Source: Achatina immaculata
Lineage: Eukaryota; Mollusca; Gastropoda; Stylommatophora; Achatinidae
Assembly (NCBI GenBank): GCA_009760885.1
Contig: CM019709.1
Location: 31,301,713-31,365,712 of the forward strand
Length of the DNA: 64,000 nucleotides
Direction of reading: 5' to 3'
Shown here: positions 1 to 11,935 of the stretch, one piece after another
How positions within the stretch are numbered: position 1 is the first letter of the stretch
How the letters are laid out: every line of letters begins with the position of its first letter
Made by a program: the position numbers and the translations under genes
Notes under the pieces: model-generated
What the model was told of the DNA's origin: nothing
What the model saw: the letters and a program-made list of their open reading frames with translations, nothing else
Databases searched by the model: none

Positions 1-406
1 AGGCCAGAGCAAACGGGCTATTGTGATTTCACATTGCCATTACATTTGTGCATTTCGTGAATTTATTTGTGCATATATTATTCTATCTCTCTCTTGTTTG
101 TTGGGTGAACATGGGGCTTTGAAGCAAAGCAGCCGGAGGTCACTCCATATCTAGTAATCTTTCCTGGGGTGTAGTCTTGCTTACGCCCTAATCTTTAGAG
201 ATCTTCGTGGCCCTTGTTGCTAATATATAGTGTGTGTGTGTGTGTGTGTGGGGTGGGATGGGGGGCAGAGATAAAATGATGTGGGTAACGACCAGTAAGG
301 GTTACAGTAACTTAACAGAACCGGGGTTTCTCAACCTTTATACTGCGAATGAATCCCACTTCCTAATTTGTGCATGAAAATTTTATTTTTCTTTCTCCCC
401 CCCCCC

Positions 407-409
<3 letters not shown>

Positions 410-450
<41 letters not shown>
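410..450. repeat. (CT)n microsatellite
   Basis: About 40 bp of CT dinucleotides after a C homopolymer. Confidence 0.95.
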
Positions 451-455
<5 letters not shown>

Positions 456-1681
456 TGTTTTTTTTTCTAAGTCGTGACCTCTGGAAGTTCAGCGTGGTCT
501 CATATCCCAGGGGGTTATGTATCATGCAGCGCCCTTTGAGAAGTCCTGGCTTAGATTATAGCTAGAGGATGTTAGTCATGAGGTTGGCTGTAGACGCTGG
601 TGGGTGTTCTTATTCTTTTATTAGGAATTATGTGGTCTCTTTGTTTTCTTCGCCCCGTCTTTCCGACATTTTGGATTTCTCTTGCGTCAGTTTCTGTAGG
701 TTTCTATGGGTCGCTGAGTCCGTGCACCAACCTCGTTAGTCGTTTCTTATGACATGCATGCTGGATCAGCTCCCACGGACTTGGCGTCCAGGACCCCTAC
801 GTCACGACAGAAGTGGGAATCCCTTTGCTACCGGCAGTCCCATGTGTCTTAGGCACTGAAGGGACGAGAGAGAGAGAGGGAGGGAAGGGGAAGGAAGGAG
901 GTTCTTAAACTCATGTTGATGATCATTTATATGACAGATGACGTTAATATCATGATGTTATAGTTATATTCAAATCTTAGGGTTGTAGAAATGATGGATC
1001 AATGCCCTCCCAGTATGATGCATTGTCAGGCTTCAGGTTCACTAAGACGGAAGAGATTTTTTTTTTCCGGTAGTTAATGTGAGAAGGGAGAGGGGAAAAA
1101 AAAGAGATATCACCAGATTATTGTGAAACGTCAGGTTGCTAGGGAACTCGTCCCGGAAGTTACGTAAAGCTTACTAGTCCTTGCAGTCCCATAATCCCAG
1201 CTCAACAACAGGAGTGGATGTGCATGCGTCGACTAGCCAGTCAAGGGGGATAATTGTTGTCTAAAACACTCGGCCATTGCACGTCATTGTTCTTTTCTTA
1301 TTTCCACAGGTGCTCTTGGTATATCGTAAAATCATCAGCGTCTGTGAATTACTGCAAGCTGATGTAATAACACAAGAAGTTTACGTATACAAACCACGCG
1401 TTATAACACTCAGTCTAAATAAACAGCTTCACCTGTTGCACCTTTAGTGCAGAGATAAGCAGTTTTTTTTTGTTGTAATACGTCACGTCCGTGACTTGAG
1501 AACCCTTCTTTCCTGGACTACCCTCCCCCCGACATCTTGCGCCCCAGTAAAAAAGACGTTAAGTGTGCGCAGAATTAATAATTTACTTATCGATTAATCA
1601 AACGAGCTTAAAGTATTGGAGCATTTATTTGTAGATTAAGGTTCATGTATGCTCAGTTATAAATCCATCGATCATTACAAA

Positions 1682-1682
<1 letters not shown>

Positions 1683-1732
<50 letters not shown>
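1683..1732. repeat. (AT)n microsatellite
   Basis: About 50 bp of almost uninterrupted alternating AT. Confidence 0.95.
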
Positions 1733-1735
<3 letters not shown>

Positions 1736-2575
1736 GTCCATCGATAATTGCATATAAATTAATACATTTTATCCCGGAAAGGGTTGTATTTCCCAGGAGC
1801 AGGCGCCAGTGAGGATCAATGAACAACTATATGGGCCCCATGTTCGTGATGTCGCGGTTACAGTGACACGTCCAGCGATTTTTTTTCTTTTCTTTTTATT
1901 TACAGTTTGCCGTGCGTCGTTAATTACAGTTTACTGTGTGTAGGAGTTCTTTTTGCAGATATATAAATATAAGCTTAGGACGTTTTGCGTTTTGCAGTGC
2001 TGAAGAACTTGAGAGGTACTGATTAGTGTAGCTGGGAAGCAGCGCGGGTTTGTTGGTGACAAAGCCAGGGAGGAGAGTAGTTTAGCTGTGTCTAGTGTTT
2101 CTGGTGTCTGGGCGGTTTCTTGTGCTCAGTAGTAGAGTTCTGGGCCTTGTTCCCAGTTGTCTTTGTTTTCTCTCTCTCTCTCTCTCTCTTCATTTAAGGT
2201 GCTTGAATGTTTAGAATATATATCTCTCCCTCTCTCTCTCTCTCTCTGTATGTATATGAGTATATATATACATATAATCAGGCTAGACTTACGGCCGCAT
2301 TTTGGACCGGGCCGTAAGTCCATTTGGCCGTATGTCGGCCGTTGTAGAGGGAGGTCAAACACTAGGTACAGCTCACAGCTGTAACACGTCACAAGATGAA
2401 TAGACATGCTTAGCATCACTTTAAAATACTAACAGAATGCATGTTAGGACGGCAACTGTGTTTAAATTATTTATACATTTTGTACTCACTAAATGATCAT
2501 GCAGCGTGCTTGCTCATCTCCTTCGCTTGTCCTGTGGCGAAGTTATAGTTTGTGCAGAACAGGAAACCACTGCTC

Positions 2576-2662
2576 TACTGTGCTGACAGGTCAAGGGAAA
2601 CACGGACTAGCATCATATCCCCAGGCGCCACAGTGGCATGATAAGACTGCGGGCTTTTTGTA
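2576..2662 (+). mobile_element. SINE family A, 3' tail fragment
   Basis: GCTGACAGGTCAAGGGAAAC, then the CATCATATCCCC and GCGCCACAGTGGCAT block, matches the 3' part of the tRNA-derived SINE seen whole at 44902-45165. The tRNA-like head is missing, so this is a truncated copy. Confidence 0.6.
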
Positions 2663-3585
2663 GGAATTATGAGGAAAACTGGGAAACTACATTTATTTAT
2701 TTTACGTTGATTTCTTTCCTTGTCTTCACTTTGTGAGCTCAGACTCGGATCAGTTTTTTGTTCCTTCTAACATTGGGCGCACACCTCACGGGAAAGGGGG
2801 GGGGGGGTAGGAGAATCGGAATGTTTTAAGAGGAACGTAGAATATATTTGTATTATACGTTTTTCAGAACTTGGTTTACTGTTATGCGGGCGGGAGGGGG
2901 GGCATCACAGTCTTTGGGGCGTTGAAATAGGGCATGATCCAAAACATGTTTGGGAAGCACTATATTAGACTTATTGTTACGCGAAAACCTGTTTTAACTT
3001 ACTGTACTGACAACCATTTCGATCTCTGTTTTGTACAGAAGGTACTTTATGTAAATGATCATTAAGAAGCGTTAATAACTTTTCTGTTCCCCCCCCCCCC
3101 CCAGTTTCTCCTCCTTTTTTTTGGAAAGGAAACGGCTTTCTTTCTTGGAAACCCAGCTTGTATTTTTAGATTGAGTTTTGTATTTTCAACACAGCAGGAA
3201 AATGTGTCTTGTGTTAGGTAGTACCTAATCCTTATTTTGTAACATGTCATGAAATATTTGGAAAGACATTGGCCTTTTTGCTTCCCCGTTTAAGCTCACG
3301 AAACGCATGGGAGCTACGTGAATATGCAGTCTGCTACTCAGTCACTCCCTTACATTCTTGTGTGGGGCGGTGCGTATACAGACGGACGGACGGACGCACA
3401 GACACACACACCGGCCAGTTTCATGTACTCGCTTGCTTTCTTCTTCTACCGCAGATGATAAGTACTCGAGTTATCTCCACATCCTGGATACAGGAAGTTG
3501 GCAGATTATTTTATATACTGAGGATAGCCTAGGCTTTGGAAATGTTTTGATAATTTTATATATTGAGGATGGCCTCGACTTCGGA

Positions 3586-3712
3586 AATGTTTTCCTCCTC
3601 TACAGTCACGTCAGTCACCGGGAAATGTTTTCCGTCTCTTCAGTCACGTCAGTCACCAGGAAATGTTTTCCGTCTCTTCAGTCACGTCATTCACCGGGAA
3701 GTGTTTTCCCTC
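3586..3712. repeat. 38-bp minisatellite, about 3.3 copies
   Basis: The unit starts AATGTTTTCCGTCTCTTCAG and contains TCACGTCAGTCACC. The copies differ at only a few positions. Confidence 0.9.
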
Positions 3713-3824
3713 CGTTCGTGATTTCTAATTATTTTATTTTTGAAGTTTTAAATACGGTGATTTTTTTCCCCATAAAGTGATTTTCATCTCTTTGCCACGA
3801 ACCCTTATATGTGATATGCTGTAG

Positions 3825-4010
3825 TTGAGGAATTTTGAGAGCCGGGGGTGGGAGGGGTGTACTTGAGGAATTTTGAGAGCCGGGGGTGGGGGGGTGTACT
3901 TGAGGAATTTTGAGAGCCGGGGGTGGGTGGGGTGTACTTGAGGAATTTTGAGAGCCAGGGGTGGGAGGGGTGTACTTGAGGAATTTTGAGAGCCGGGGGG
4001 GGGGGGAGGA
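3825..4010. repeat. 38-bp minisatellite, about 5 copies
   Basis: The unit begins TTGAGGAATTTTGAGAGCCG, followed by a G-rich GGGGTGGGAGGGGTGTAC part. The last copy runs into a G homopolymer. Confidence 0.93.
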
Positions 4011-4282
4011 GGGGGTGATTCTGGATACAGCGGGGACATAGTTTAAATAAATAGAATCTCGAGTTCCTCTCTGCTGGGGTATAAGAGCTCAGACATGGCT
4101 CCTAGGGAGAGAGAACAGATGGAAAACAGCGGGGCACACATGAAGAACTCCTGCTTGACGATGGGATTCGTAGAGCCAACACTTTGTCTTGTGTAGATGG
4201 CTGTCCGTAGGAATTTCAAGCGCAAGAGAAGTCCTAAGAAGAAGAGAACTTTTTCTGCCAAAGTCGGCTACAGGGAACACAA

Positions 4283-4389
4283 GTTTTCAGTTATGCTGAG
4301 ATACGGCATCTGTGCAATCAAGTTTCTCGGTATACTGAGATATGACATGTAGGCACTCAAGTTTCCAGTTATACTGATATACGGCATCT
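4283..4389. repeat. 39-bp minisatellite, left half of a split array
   Basis: Units read CAAGTTTCCAGTTATACTGA plus TATACGGCATCT with drift. The same unit resumes at 5853, so the array appears to have been split. Confidence 0.8.
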
Positions 4390-5852
4390 AAACAGTGTAA
4401 AGGTGTGAATTATGTATTGCTGAATATTTCCGTATTATAGAATAGTTCTGTAGTACTGAATCTTACAGATGCTTATTGATTAACACATCACAGGTTTCAC
4501 AAAACTGTTACCATTTCACTAGATTAGAGCAAATCCGATGAAATGTTCTTCCATTATTTAATTCTGACAAATAAGTTCAAGATGTATTGTCGACAACATC
4601 ACTTGGATTGAGTCACTTAATCATTTGTTCACAGTATCAAACTCTATCATATTCTACATACAGCATTTCTCAGTGTTCTCAAATTCACAATATTCTACAC
4701 TTGATACGAGAACATTTCCTATCTCAGTATTATATCGCATCTGCAACACGTGGTCAACTAGTTTCTCGTCTGAAATCACTGTACTCAGAGTTTCAAAAGT
4801 GTCAATTCTTCTTAATCACTTGAATCACTTGAAAACGATCTTCCATCTAACACTACTTCTGATTTTATATCGTCTCTTCCTCTTTCTTCTCTTGTCTTTC
4901 TTCTGATTTCTGTCTGTCAATCGCAGTGTACTAACGAGCAAAGTCTACTTGCCTTTTCTCTGGACTTCTGTTCTTATCTCTCATCTGATGGTTTCTCGTG
5001 TGTTCTGGTCGGACCTTCTTTCTTCACTCTTGACTCTCCACATGCACTGACCATCCTTCTTTCAGTTCTGGTCAGTCGCTACTTGCCGGACCGACGGTGT
5101 TCTGACGATCTCCCGCCTCTGTCTCCTCTCTCTTCTACTTCCGTACTTCTTGGTTCCTCCTGTCTCTCCGCTCGCTTTTTTATCTTCAAGTTCAGCTTGA
5201 CGGATTAACCAATAAGTATTTTGGCTCTACCCTTCAGATGTCCACTGGTTCCCATGAGTGTTCTGATTGTCCGTCATTCAAACTGCACCGTGACTTATCT
5301 CTCGCAAGTCAATTGTCCAAATAGGCCATTCCTCTACATATTTGATTGGCCAGCTGGTCGAGTTGGTCACTCCTTTATTTAAAAACCGTGTGCAGTAGCG
5401 TCCTAACACGTGTCACTCTGCGTCAGTTTCGTCTATACAATTATTATTTACCTAAGTAATCTTGCTCCTTCATGTCGGAGGTTTTATTGTGTCCTGACTT
5501 TTCATTGTCTGCTTTTTTCTATTCGTCTTTTCTGTTTTGTTTACATGTGTCAACGTCCAGTCACCGCTTTATTATCACTGGACCATCCTACTTTCCGACA
5601 TCCTTCCTTTGTATTACCTATATGTCGGCGTCACTGATTCTCGTCTTTTTCTATTCACTGTTTCCACTGTTTACTTTTGTCCGCGTCTTGTTCTAGTGTC
5701 ATGGAAGTACTATACCTTTTTTCTTCCTTTCCTGCCTACTTTCCTCGGTCGCTATTCGATGTTACTATTTTGTTTACAATATTTTTTCATAATCATATTC
5801 ATTAATAAATAATAATAACAACTATAATCATTACTTACAAGGCCATGCTACA
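4390..5852. mobile_element. Possible insertion (solo-LTR-like) in a minisatellite
   Basis: This 1,463-bp segment interrupts a 39-bp array and is flanked by CATCT at 4385-4389 and 5853-5857, compatible with a 5-bp target duplication. A nearby pair of ends, TGTAAAGG at 4396 and GCTACA ending at 5852, has the TG...CA form of an LTR but is offset by 6 bp from the duplication on the left. A TATA-like TTTATTTAAAAACC lies near 5372 and AATAAA near 5805. There is no ORF of interest. A solo LTR is an inference; another insertion type or array loss is possible. Confidence 0.4.
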
Positions 5853-5972
5853 CATCTTGGCACTCAAGTTTCCAGTTATACTGATATACGGCGTCTTGGC
5901 ACTCAAGTTTCCAGTTATACTAATATACGACATCCTAGCACTCAAGTTTCCAGTTATACTAATTTCCGACAA
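5853..5972. repeat. 39-bp minisatellite, right half of a split array
   Basis: Three units of GCACTCAAGTTTCCAGTTAT plus ACTAATATACGACATC. It is the same unit as 4283-4389. Confidence 0.85.
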
Positions 5973-6639
5973 GTTGAACAGACTTTCTTGGGGAACAAAA
6001 ACTGCCATGAAAAGACCCATCAGGCGAGTGGGGGGCTGGATTGTTTTCACTTGGCTGCCCCCACTGGGATGGACCACAGAGAAATGGAAAATTGCTTCCT
6101 TTGTAGTGCTCTCTCTCTCATGCTCGTGGCATTTCACGTTTCTAGTTACTGGCTGGAGTTTGACAGCGGTATCATTTGTTTTCATTGTTCCTGCGTGCAT
6201 GCGGTAGTGTTGATGTGTGGGGAAATTTGATGGATTTGTTTCGTATTGCGCTAATCCAGGGCCCTTCAGCTTGTTTGGCTTTAGGTAATGTCTTTGAGTT
6301 TAGCCAGGAGTACTAACCATTGTTTTACAGAACGCGAATCTACTAGTCTCTTTCTTCCTGCTTTGTTCTGGTGTTGAACTAGTTCAGTTTCTGGGTGTAT
6401 GTGTAAAGAGGAGAGCAAATATATCTATGATCACCAGAATACAGCAAAGAAAACAGTGAACGTGACCTAGTTCCGTCATCCACCAGGACACTGTTAGTGC
6501 CATCTTGGTTTGGCTAAGGATTGGTCACTGGAGCTGCCCGACCAAGCCGCGCAGAGTTTCTGGGAAACACGACTAAAATACGCCAATGAAGTTGTTCAGT
6601 ACTAACTGCTATATCAGGAACAAGGTCTGGGAAATAGCA

Positions 6640-6928
6640 GGACGAAGGCCTATGAACCCATAAATCATGCCCAGGAAAGAGGGGCGGATCGGACAGGCAC
6701 TGAGGAAAACAGACAGCAGTACAGGCACTGACGTGGGATCCTCAGGGAAATAGAAATCGAGGAAGACCTAGAACTACTTGGACAATTGAAATTGTGACAG
6801 TGCTCATAGACAAGGGATACTCGTGAAAGGCAGTAGAGAACAAACCCAAGAACAGAGACAACTGGACAGCCTTTATCTGTGGCCTATGCTTCCAAGGGAG
6901 TGAAAGACCATGACGATAATAACTGCAG
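6640..6928 (+). pseudogene. LINE ORF2 C-terminus and 3' end, decayed
   Basis: Across two or three frames the + strand reads fragments such as WDPQGNRNRGRPRTTW, then NRDNWTAFICGLCFQGSERP. This is the arginine-rich tail typical of invertebrate LINE ORF2 proteins after the reverse transcriptase. It ends GACCATGACGATAATAAC. The same 3' end recurs in reverse at 50757-50855. It lies directly before another LINE fragment at 6930. Confidence 0.7.
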
Positions 6929-6929
6929 T

Positions 6930-8402
6930 GTGCAGCAATCTATCATGCTCTATGTAAAAAGATACGGCATTCGGGTATTTGACCAAAAGAATGGAAAAGA
7001 ACTGTATTCGTACCACTGCCAAAAAAGGGTAACCTGAAATTATGCACTAACTACAGAACTGTTGCCCTGATTAGTCATGCCAGTAAAATTCTATTAAAAA
7101 TCATAATGGGTAGACTTCGTAAGAAAATAGAAGTCAGTATGGTCCAAGCTGGTTTCAGGCAAGGAAGAGGATCAAGAGATCATATATTCAATATAATATA
7201 TAATAATAGAGAAATGCAGAGAGTTTAGTATGAATCTATATTTATCCTTGACAGACCACTCAGACGCATTTGATTGTGTACAACAGCAGTGGGAAATAAT
7301 GGAAAAAAATTGGATTTCCAACACATTTGATACAATTAACATCACTGCTGTATCTAGACCAACAAGCAGCAGTAAGAATAAATGGTGAAACAACAACTTG
7401 GTTTGACATAAAACAAGGGGTCCGTCAGGGGTGCATATTGTCGCCTTACTTATTTAACTTGTATACTGAAAATATAATGAGGAATGTTAAAGAAGATGTA
7501 GACAAAGAATATTACGATGCCATAACAATTGGAGGTTATGAAATACCAGAGATTAGATATGCTGATGACACAGTATTACTGTCCACAACACAAAAAGGAA
7601 TGGAAAAACTAATTATATCAGTCCGTAAGAACAGCGAAGAGCAACACCTCTATCTTAATGCGAAGAAAAGTAAATTGATGACAACCGACAAAACAAACAA
7701 GGCAGCTGAAATATGTATCAATGAGGAAAAACTGGAAGAAGTGGAGAGTTTTGAATATCTTGGATCACTACTAACTAATAATGGAGATACAATGAGGGAA
7801 ATTAAAAGGAGGACATCTATCGCTCTTCAGAAAGTAAAACAACTAAAGAGTCTGTGGAGAGAATCTGCTGTAAAGAGTCTGCTTTACAGAACCACAAAAA
7901 ATAAGATTTTTAAGGGCAGAGAACCTGCTTTAAAGAATCTGTTTTACAGATCTACAAAAATAAGATTTTTAAGGGCATGCATCTTTCACAACATATGCCT
8001 GTGAGACCTGGACACTTAACAAAACAGCTGAGAAACACATGAATGCCTTTGAATGTAAATGCTACAGAAGAGTTCTTCAAATATCATGGACACAAGAAAA
8101 GAACAAATATATCCATACTACAAGAACTTAATATTGAAGAAGGCTGGCTAGTAAAGAGTATTAAAGAGAGAAAACTTAAATATTTTGGACACATTAAACG
8201 TCATGATAATCTAGAAAAAACCGTCTTATAAGGGTACATAATGGGAAAAGGAAAGAGGGGCGAAGATGGCTGCAAGACATCGTTGATGATCTGCAAATGG
8301 ATGCATCAGCAGCAGGCTATCTTGCTCACAACCGAGAGGCCCACAGGAGTGCTGTTAGAGAGGCAAAGTTCCACAAGGGACACGCAAATGAATGAATGAT
8401 CA
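6930..8402 (+). pseudogene. RTE-like LINE, 5'-truncated copy 1 (reverse transcriptase fossil)
   Basis: The best frame (7327-8004) shows reverse transcriptase motifs in order: YLDQQAAVRING, RQGCILSPYLFNLY (fingers/palm motif B) and RYADDTVLLS (catalytic YADD). These are followed by the thumb and the C-terminal QRS-like region. Upstream (6930-7326) is RT sequence in other frames (NYRTVAL, KIIMGRLRKK, QAGFRQGRGSRDHIF), so frameshifts and stops have inactivated it. About 57 bp encoding LLYRTTKNKIFKG is duplicated in tandem at 7866-7976. After 8004 the sequence continues in other frames (LQISWTQEKNKYI, LKYFGHIKRH) to a GAATGAATGA tail. The endonuclease half is missing. It is homologous to 16568-19700, 35955-36335 and 9281-9382. 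Confidence 0.88.
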
Positions 8403-9159
8403 TTTCTTTCTGTATATAAATCTGTTCTGGGATGGCAGCTATCCAGAGTAAGTATGGGGGGGGGGGGGGAGAGGAGGAGGAAAAACAAACTGGGTACGGT
8501 CTTCAGGCAGAGAATACAAAGCCTACGAAAACAGAATATAAAGCTATCACCAGCAGTGATTCTCAGACTTCCCGGCAGCCGCCCTTTGACAAAATATCAA
8601 CCCAAATATCCCCCTCCCCCAATACACACACCACAGTTGGTTCTAGTGCTTATTGCGCTCCTTTTTCCTTTACTCCCTCTTGTATCTTCCCATAGCCCCT
8701 CCCCCTTCCCTGGGGATGGGAGAACGGTGCTGTCCTTTCGAGAACCACTGATATGAAGTAGAACCTTGCGACTGTGCTCGCATACAACATACCAGACATA
8801 CCGTGTCGGTGTAATCTGATGAGCAGGTCATCCGAGCTTTGGTGAGCCTGTTTTAAGTGCCCAGTTGAAACTGTCGAGATATATACGCTCGGAGAATGGT
8901 CTGGGAAAATGAAATAGTAGATGGAGAGCAGGGGGGAAGAGAATGAATTGCCTCTCTTCCCCGTAGTCGCTTTAGGTATTTCGAATTCTTTTGAGAAAAA
9001 GGTAGTGGGGAGCCAAGATATCGGTTATGGCATTTGAAATTACAACAGGAGGAGGAATGCTTTACATGTGGACGAGAGAAATTCTTTGTGACCCGAGGAG
9101 GGGTAGGAGGGTAGGGGAGGAGAGAGGTGGAGACAGAGTGCATAAAGAAGACTATTATG

Positions 9160-9775
9160 GAGATATAGAACATAAAGAAGACTGTTTTAAAATATTAAAT
9201 TGCTGTTATAGACAGATTAGGCTAGCTGTCTTGTATGGATCAGAAACATGGAGCACTACAAAACAAGATGAAGCACAGCTCAGCCAGTCATTTGCATGTC
9301 CCTTGCGGAACTTTGCCTCCCTGACAGCTCTCCCGTAGGCCTCTCGGTTGTGAGCAAGATGCCCTGCTGCTGATGCGTCCATGCACAGCTACATATCTTT
9401 GAAAACAGAATCTTCAGAAGAATTTCTGGACCAATTAAAGATCCTATATCGCACGAACGGAAAATTAGTCATAACAAAGAAATACACACGCAGTTCCGGA
9501 ACATATTCATTATGAAAAACAACAGATTGAGATGGCTCGGACACATAGAGAGGATGGACGAGAACAAACAGATAAAAAATGACTTATGCGGAAGTGATTA
9601 ACGAGAAGACCAAGAGGCAGACCGAGACAACGATGGCTTGACAACCTGGAAGAAGGTCTACCAGCTCTCGGAGTGGACAACTGGCAGGAGAAGACTGAGA
9701 GCAGAGAGAGGAGTGGAGACAAAGTCTTGCCTACAACAGTGATCCACACTGGTTCGGAAAGCTGAATGATGATGA
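9160..9775 (+). pseudogene. Second LINE family, ORF2 C-terminus and 3' end, interrupted
   Basis: Reads LYGSETWSTTKQDEAQL, is interrupted at 9281-9382, then continues FENRIFRRISGP and NNRLRWLGHIERMDEN. It closes with an Arg/Trp-rich tail and a (GATGAT)n end. This is the conserved region after the reverse transcriptase in many invertebrate LINEs. No catalytic YxDD is present, so it is a 5'-truncated dead copy. Confidence 0.75.
9281..9382 (-). mobile_element. RTE-like LINE 3' end nested in another LINE
   Basis: This 102-bp segment is the reverse complement of the 3' terminus of the RTE-like LINE (TTTGCATGTCCCTTGCGGAA and following). It is flanked by perfect GCACAGCT at 9273-9280 and 9383-9390. 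The disrupted protein frame of the host LINE resumes after the insert. Confidence 0.85.
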
Positions 9776-9893
9776 TGATGATCTGTTCACATGATGTTCT
9801 GGCGTGGTACTCTAGGCGACTTACACCTAGCCACGAGACTGAAATAAAAAGGAACATTTTTTTATATAAAAAGGAAATAACCAGGCTTTCGTA

Positions 9894-10084
9894 GGGTAAA
9901 GTAAGGGAATACAGTTTTGTAGGATTACTTTGAAAAAATCGTAGACAAAGCACTTTAGTAAGACGTGCGAGAAAGAAAAATCACAAGAGAATTGCCTGGG
10001 ATTCGTGGCTAGGCTACTCGTCCTACCGGAGTTGTTTATTTTTTCGAAGTCTGATCCTACAAAACTGTGTTCTCTTACTTTACC
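9894..10084. repeat. Inverted repeat (fold-back) made of SINE family D
   Basis: Arms at 9894-9938 and 10040-10084 are near-perfect reverse complements (GGTAAAGTAAG ... CTTACTTTACC), with about 100 nt between. The left arm plus loop is the reverse of the SINE D 3' body seen at 45650-45800. The right part is a forward, internally deleted copy. Confidence 0.8.
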
Positions 10085-11021
10085 GAAAAAGAAAAAAAGT
10101 TATCTATGATGTTCCCCCCACCCCCAAACCAGACAGACGGGTTTAATGCGACACCAAAAGCTGTTGTATATTGTTCACATAAGAAGAGAATCCCTATAGA
10201 GCTTTACTTCGTTTTTCTTGTTTAATGTATTGGGCGGAAAGCACGATAGATGTCCCTATAAAAAAAGAGTGTAAAGCAATGCACTCCAGCAAGTGTTTTC
10301 TGCATTTACTATTTCATTTTGATTTCGTTATTATGAAAAACATCGGTTACCAAACTTTTTTAGGATGTTCTCTTTCTCTTACACTTCACTCCCCCGCCCC
10401 CCCCCCCTCAATTGGGTCATATCTCAGGCACACCCCACCCCCTTTTCCAAAATGTTTTTCACTCACTTGGTTCTTACGCTCCCACGCCGCGCTATTCCTC
10501 TTGCCGCTCCAAGCCCCGCTTTCAAAACCACTGGCTTAGATGGGGTCGTTTTCTGCAACAAAGGCATCCGTAACTTTCGTATCCCTGGCAGGCGTCTACG
10601 GCCTTGATACTGCAGAATTTGTCTATAACCTCCCTACTTTTGGAAAGATGTCTTTAGCCTTCAAACTGCTGAATATTGCACAGAAAATGTCTGTAACCCT
10701 CATGTTTCGGAAAGGGGTTCGGAGACTTGATACTGGTGTCTGCAGCCTTCATGCTGCAGAATGGTATTTGTATCTTTCGTAATGCTGAAAAGTGTCTGGA
10801 ACATTCATAAGGGAAAAAAAGGTGTCGAAAACATTCAAAAGGGGGAAAAAAAAAAGACTTGGGGCAGCCTGCAGCCTTCATTGAATCTTTTGAACAATTC
10901 TAGTGTGCATGTAAAGCGTTGGCTTACATGTGTGATTTTACTTCTCAATGACGTCTTTCAAAATTTAAATTACTTTACTTGAATCTACGAGTGATTTGTG
11001 TATTGAAGTCTTCTATACAGC

Positions 11022-11642
11022 TATAGGCTTTCATTGGTGCGTGGAATAGGATTTCAATGGTGCGTGTAGTAGTAGGCTTTCAGTGGTGCGCGGAGTAGGA
11101 TTTCATTGGTGCGTGGAGTAGGCTTTCAGTGGTGCATGGAGTAGTAGGATTTCAGTGGTACATGGAGTAGTAAGCTTGCAGTAGTGCATGGAGTAGTAGG
11201 CTTTCAGTGGTGTGTGGAGTAGTAGACTTTCAGTGGTGCATGGAGTAGTAAGCTTTCAGTGGTGCATGGCGTAGTAGGCTTTCAGTGGTGCATGGAATAG
11301 TAGGCTTTCAGTGGTGCATGGAGTAGTAGGCTTTCAGTGGTGCATGGAGTAGTAGACTTTCAGGGTGCGTAGAGTAGTAGGCTTTCAGTGGTACATGGAG
11401 TAGTAGACTTTCAGTGGTACATGGAGTAGTAGGCTTTCAGTGGTACATGGAGTAGTAGACTTTCATTGGTACATGGAGTAGTAGACTTTCAGTGGTACAT
11501 GGAGTAGTAGACTTTCAGGGTGCGTAGAGTAGTAGGCTTTCATTGGTGCGTGGAGTACCAGAATTTCAGTGGTACGTTGAGTAGTAGAATTTCAGTGGTG
11601 CGTGGGGTAGTAGACTTTCATTGGTGCGTGGAGTAGTAGACT
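11022..11642. repeat. 26-bp minisatellite, about 24 copies
   Basis: The unit GGCTTTCAGTGGTGCATGGA-GTAGTA recurs with substitutions (ACTTTC/GATTTC, GTGCGT/GTACAT) and a few shortened copies. Confidence 0.95.
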
Positions 11643-11842
11643 GGAACTGCGCCTAAACTACAGTGACACTTTCTTCTTCGTCGTTTTACCCTCATAGGGC
11701 ATTGGCTATGCTGTGTCGCAGTTATGCGTGTATTGGCCCAACACATCCACCTTCGTCTTGACGTATTTTAAAGACCGGGTTAGTCTTCCCACTGTGATCC
11801 CTAATCACTTGGGCAGACTACCGCCTTTTTTTTTTACTCTCC

Positions 11843-11932
11843 TGGGGTACCACTAGGAGGTAGAATAGGGTCGTGGTCGGCTATGGTTAGCCAACCCTGA
11901 CGGAAAAAGTCGTTTATGGGTCGCTGACTTAT
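11843..11932 (-). repeat. Dispersed repeat family B, 5' fragment
   Basis: Reverse complement of the first ~90 bp of the family seen at 12296 and 22470. Shared blocks are AGGGTCGTGGTCGGCTATGG and GGGTCGCTGACT. Confidence 0.65.
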
Positions 11933-11935
11933 ATC

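Larger units (their letters stand above)
1..3585. other. Non-coding stretch with simple repeats
   Basis: No gene seen. It contains (TG)n at about 227-250, a C-run plus (CT)n at 397-450, (AT)n at 1683-1732, two (CT)n tracts near 2167-2190 and 2226-2248, G-runs near 2798 and 2895, a C-run near 3090 and a (GGAC)n tract near 3383. Open frames across the CT tracts (331-565, 2126-2419) are low-complexity translations, not genes. Confidence 0.7.

Noticed and set aside
3586..3712. Direct repeats considered as a CRISPR array
   Set aside because: All arrays here are contiguous tandem units without unique spacers, and the genome is eukaryotic.
5845..6207. 120-codon frame suggesting a membrane protein
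   Set aside because: The hydrophobic N-terminal part is the 39-bp minisatellite translated; the rest has no motif.
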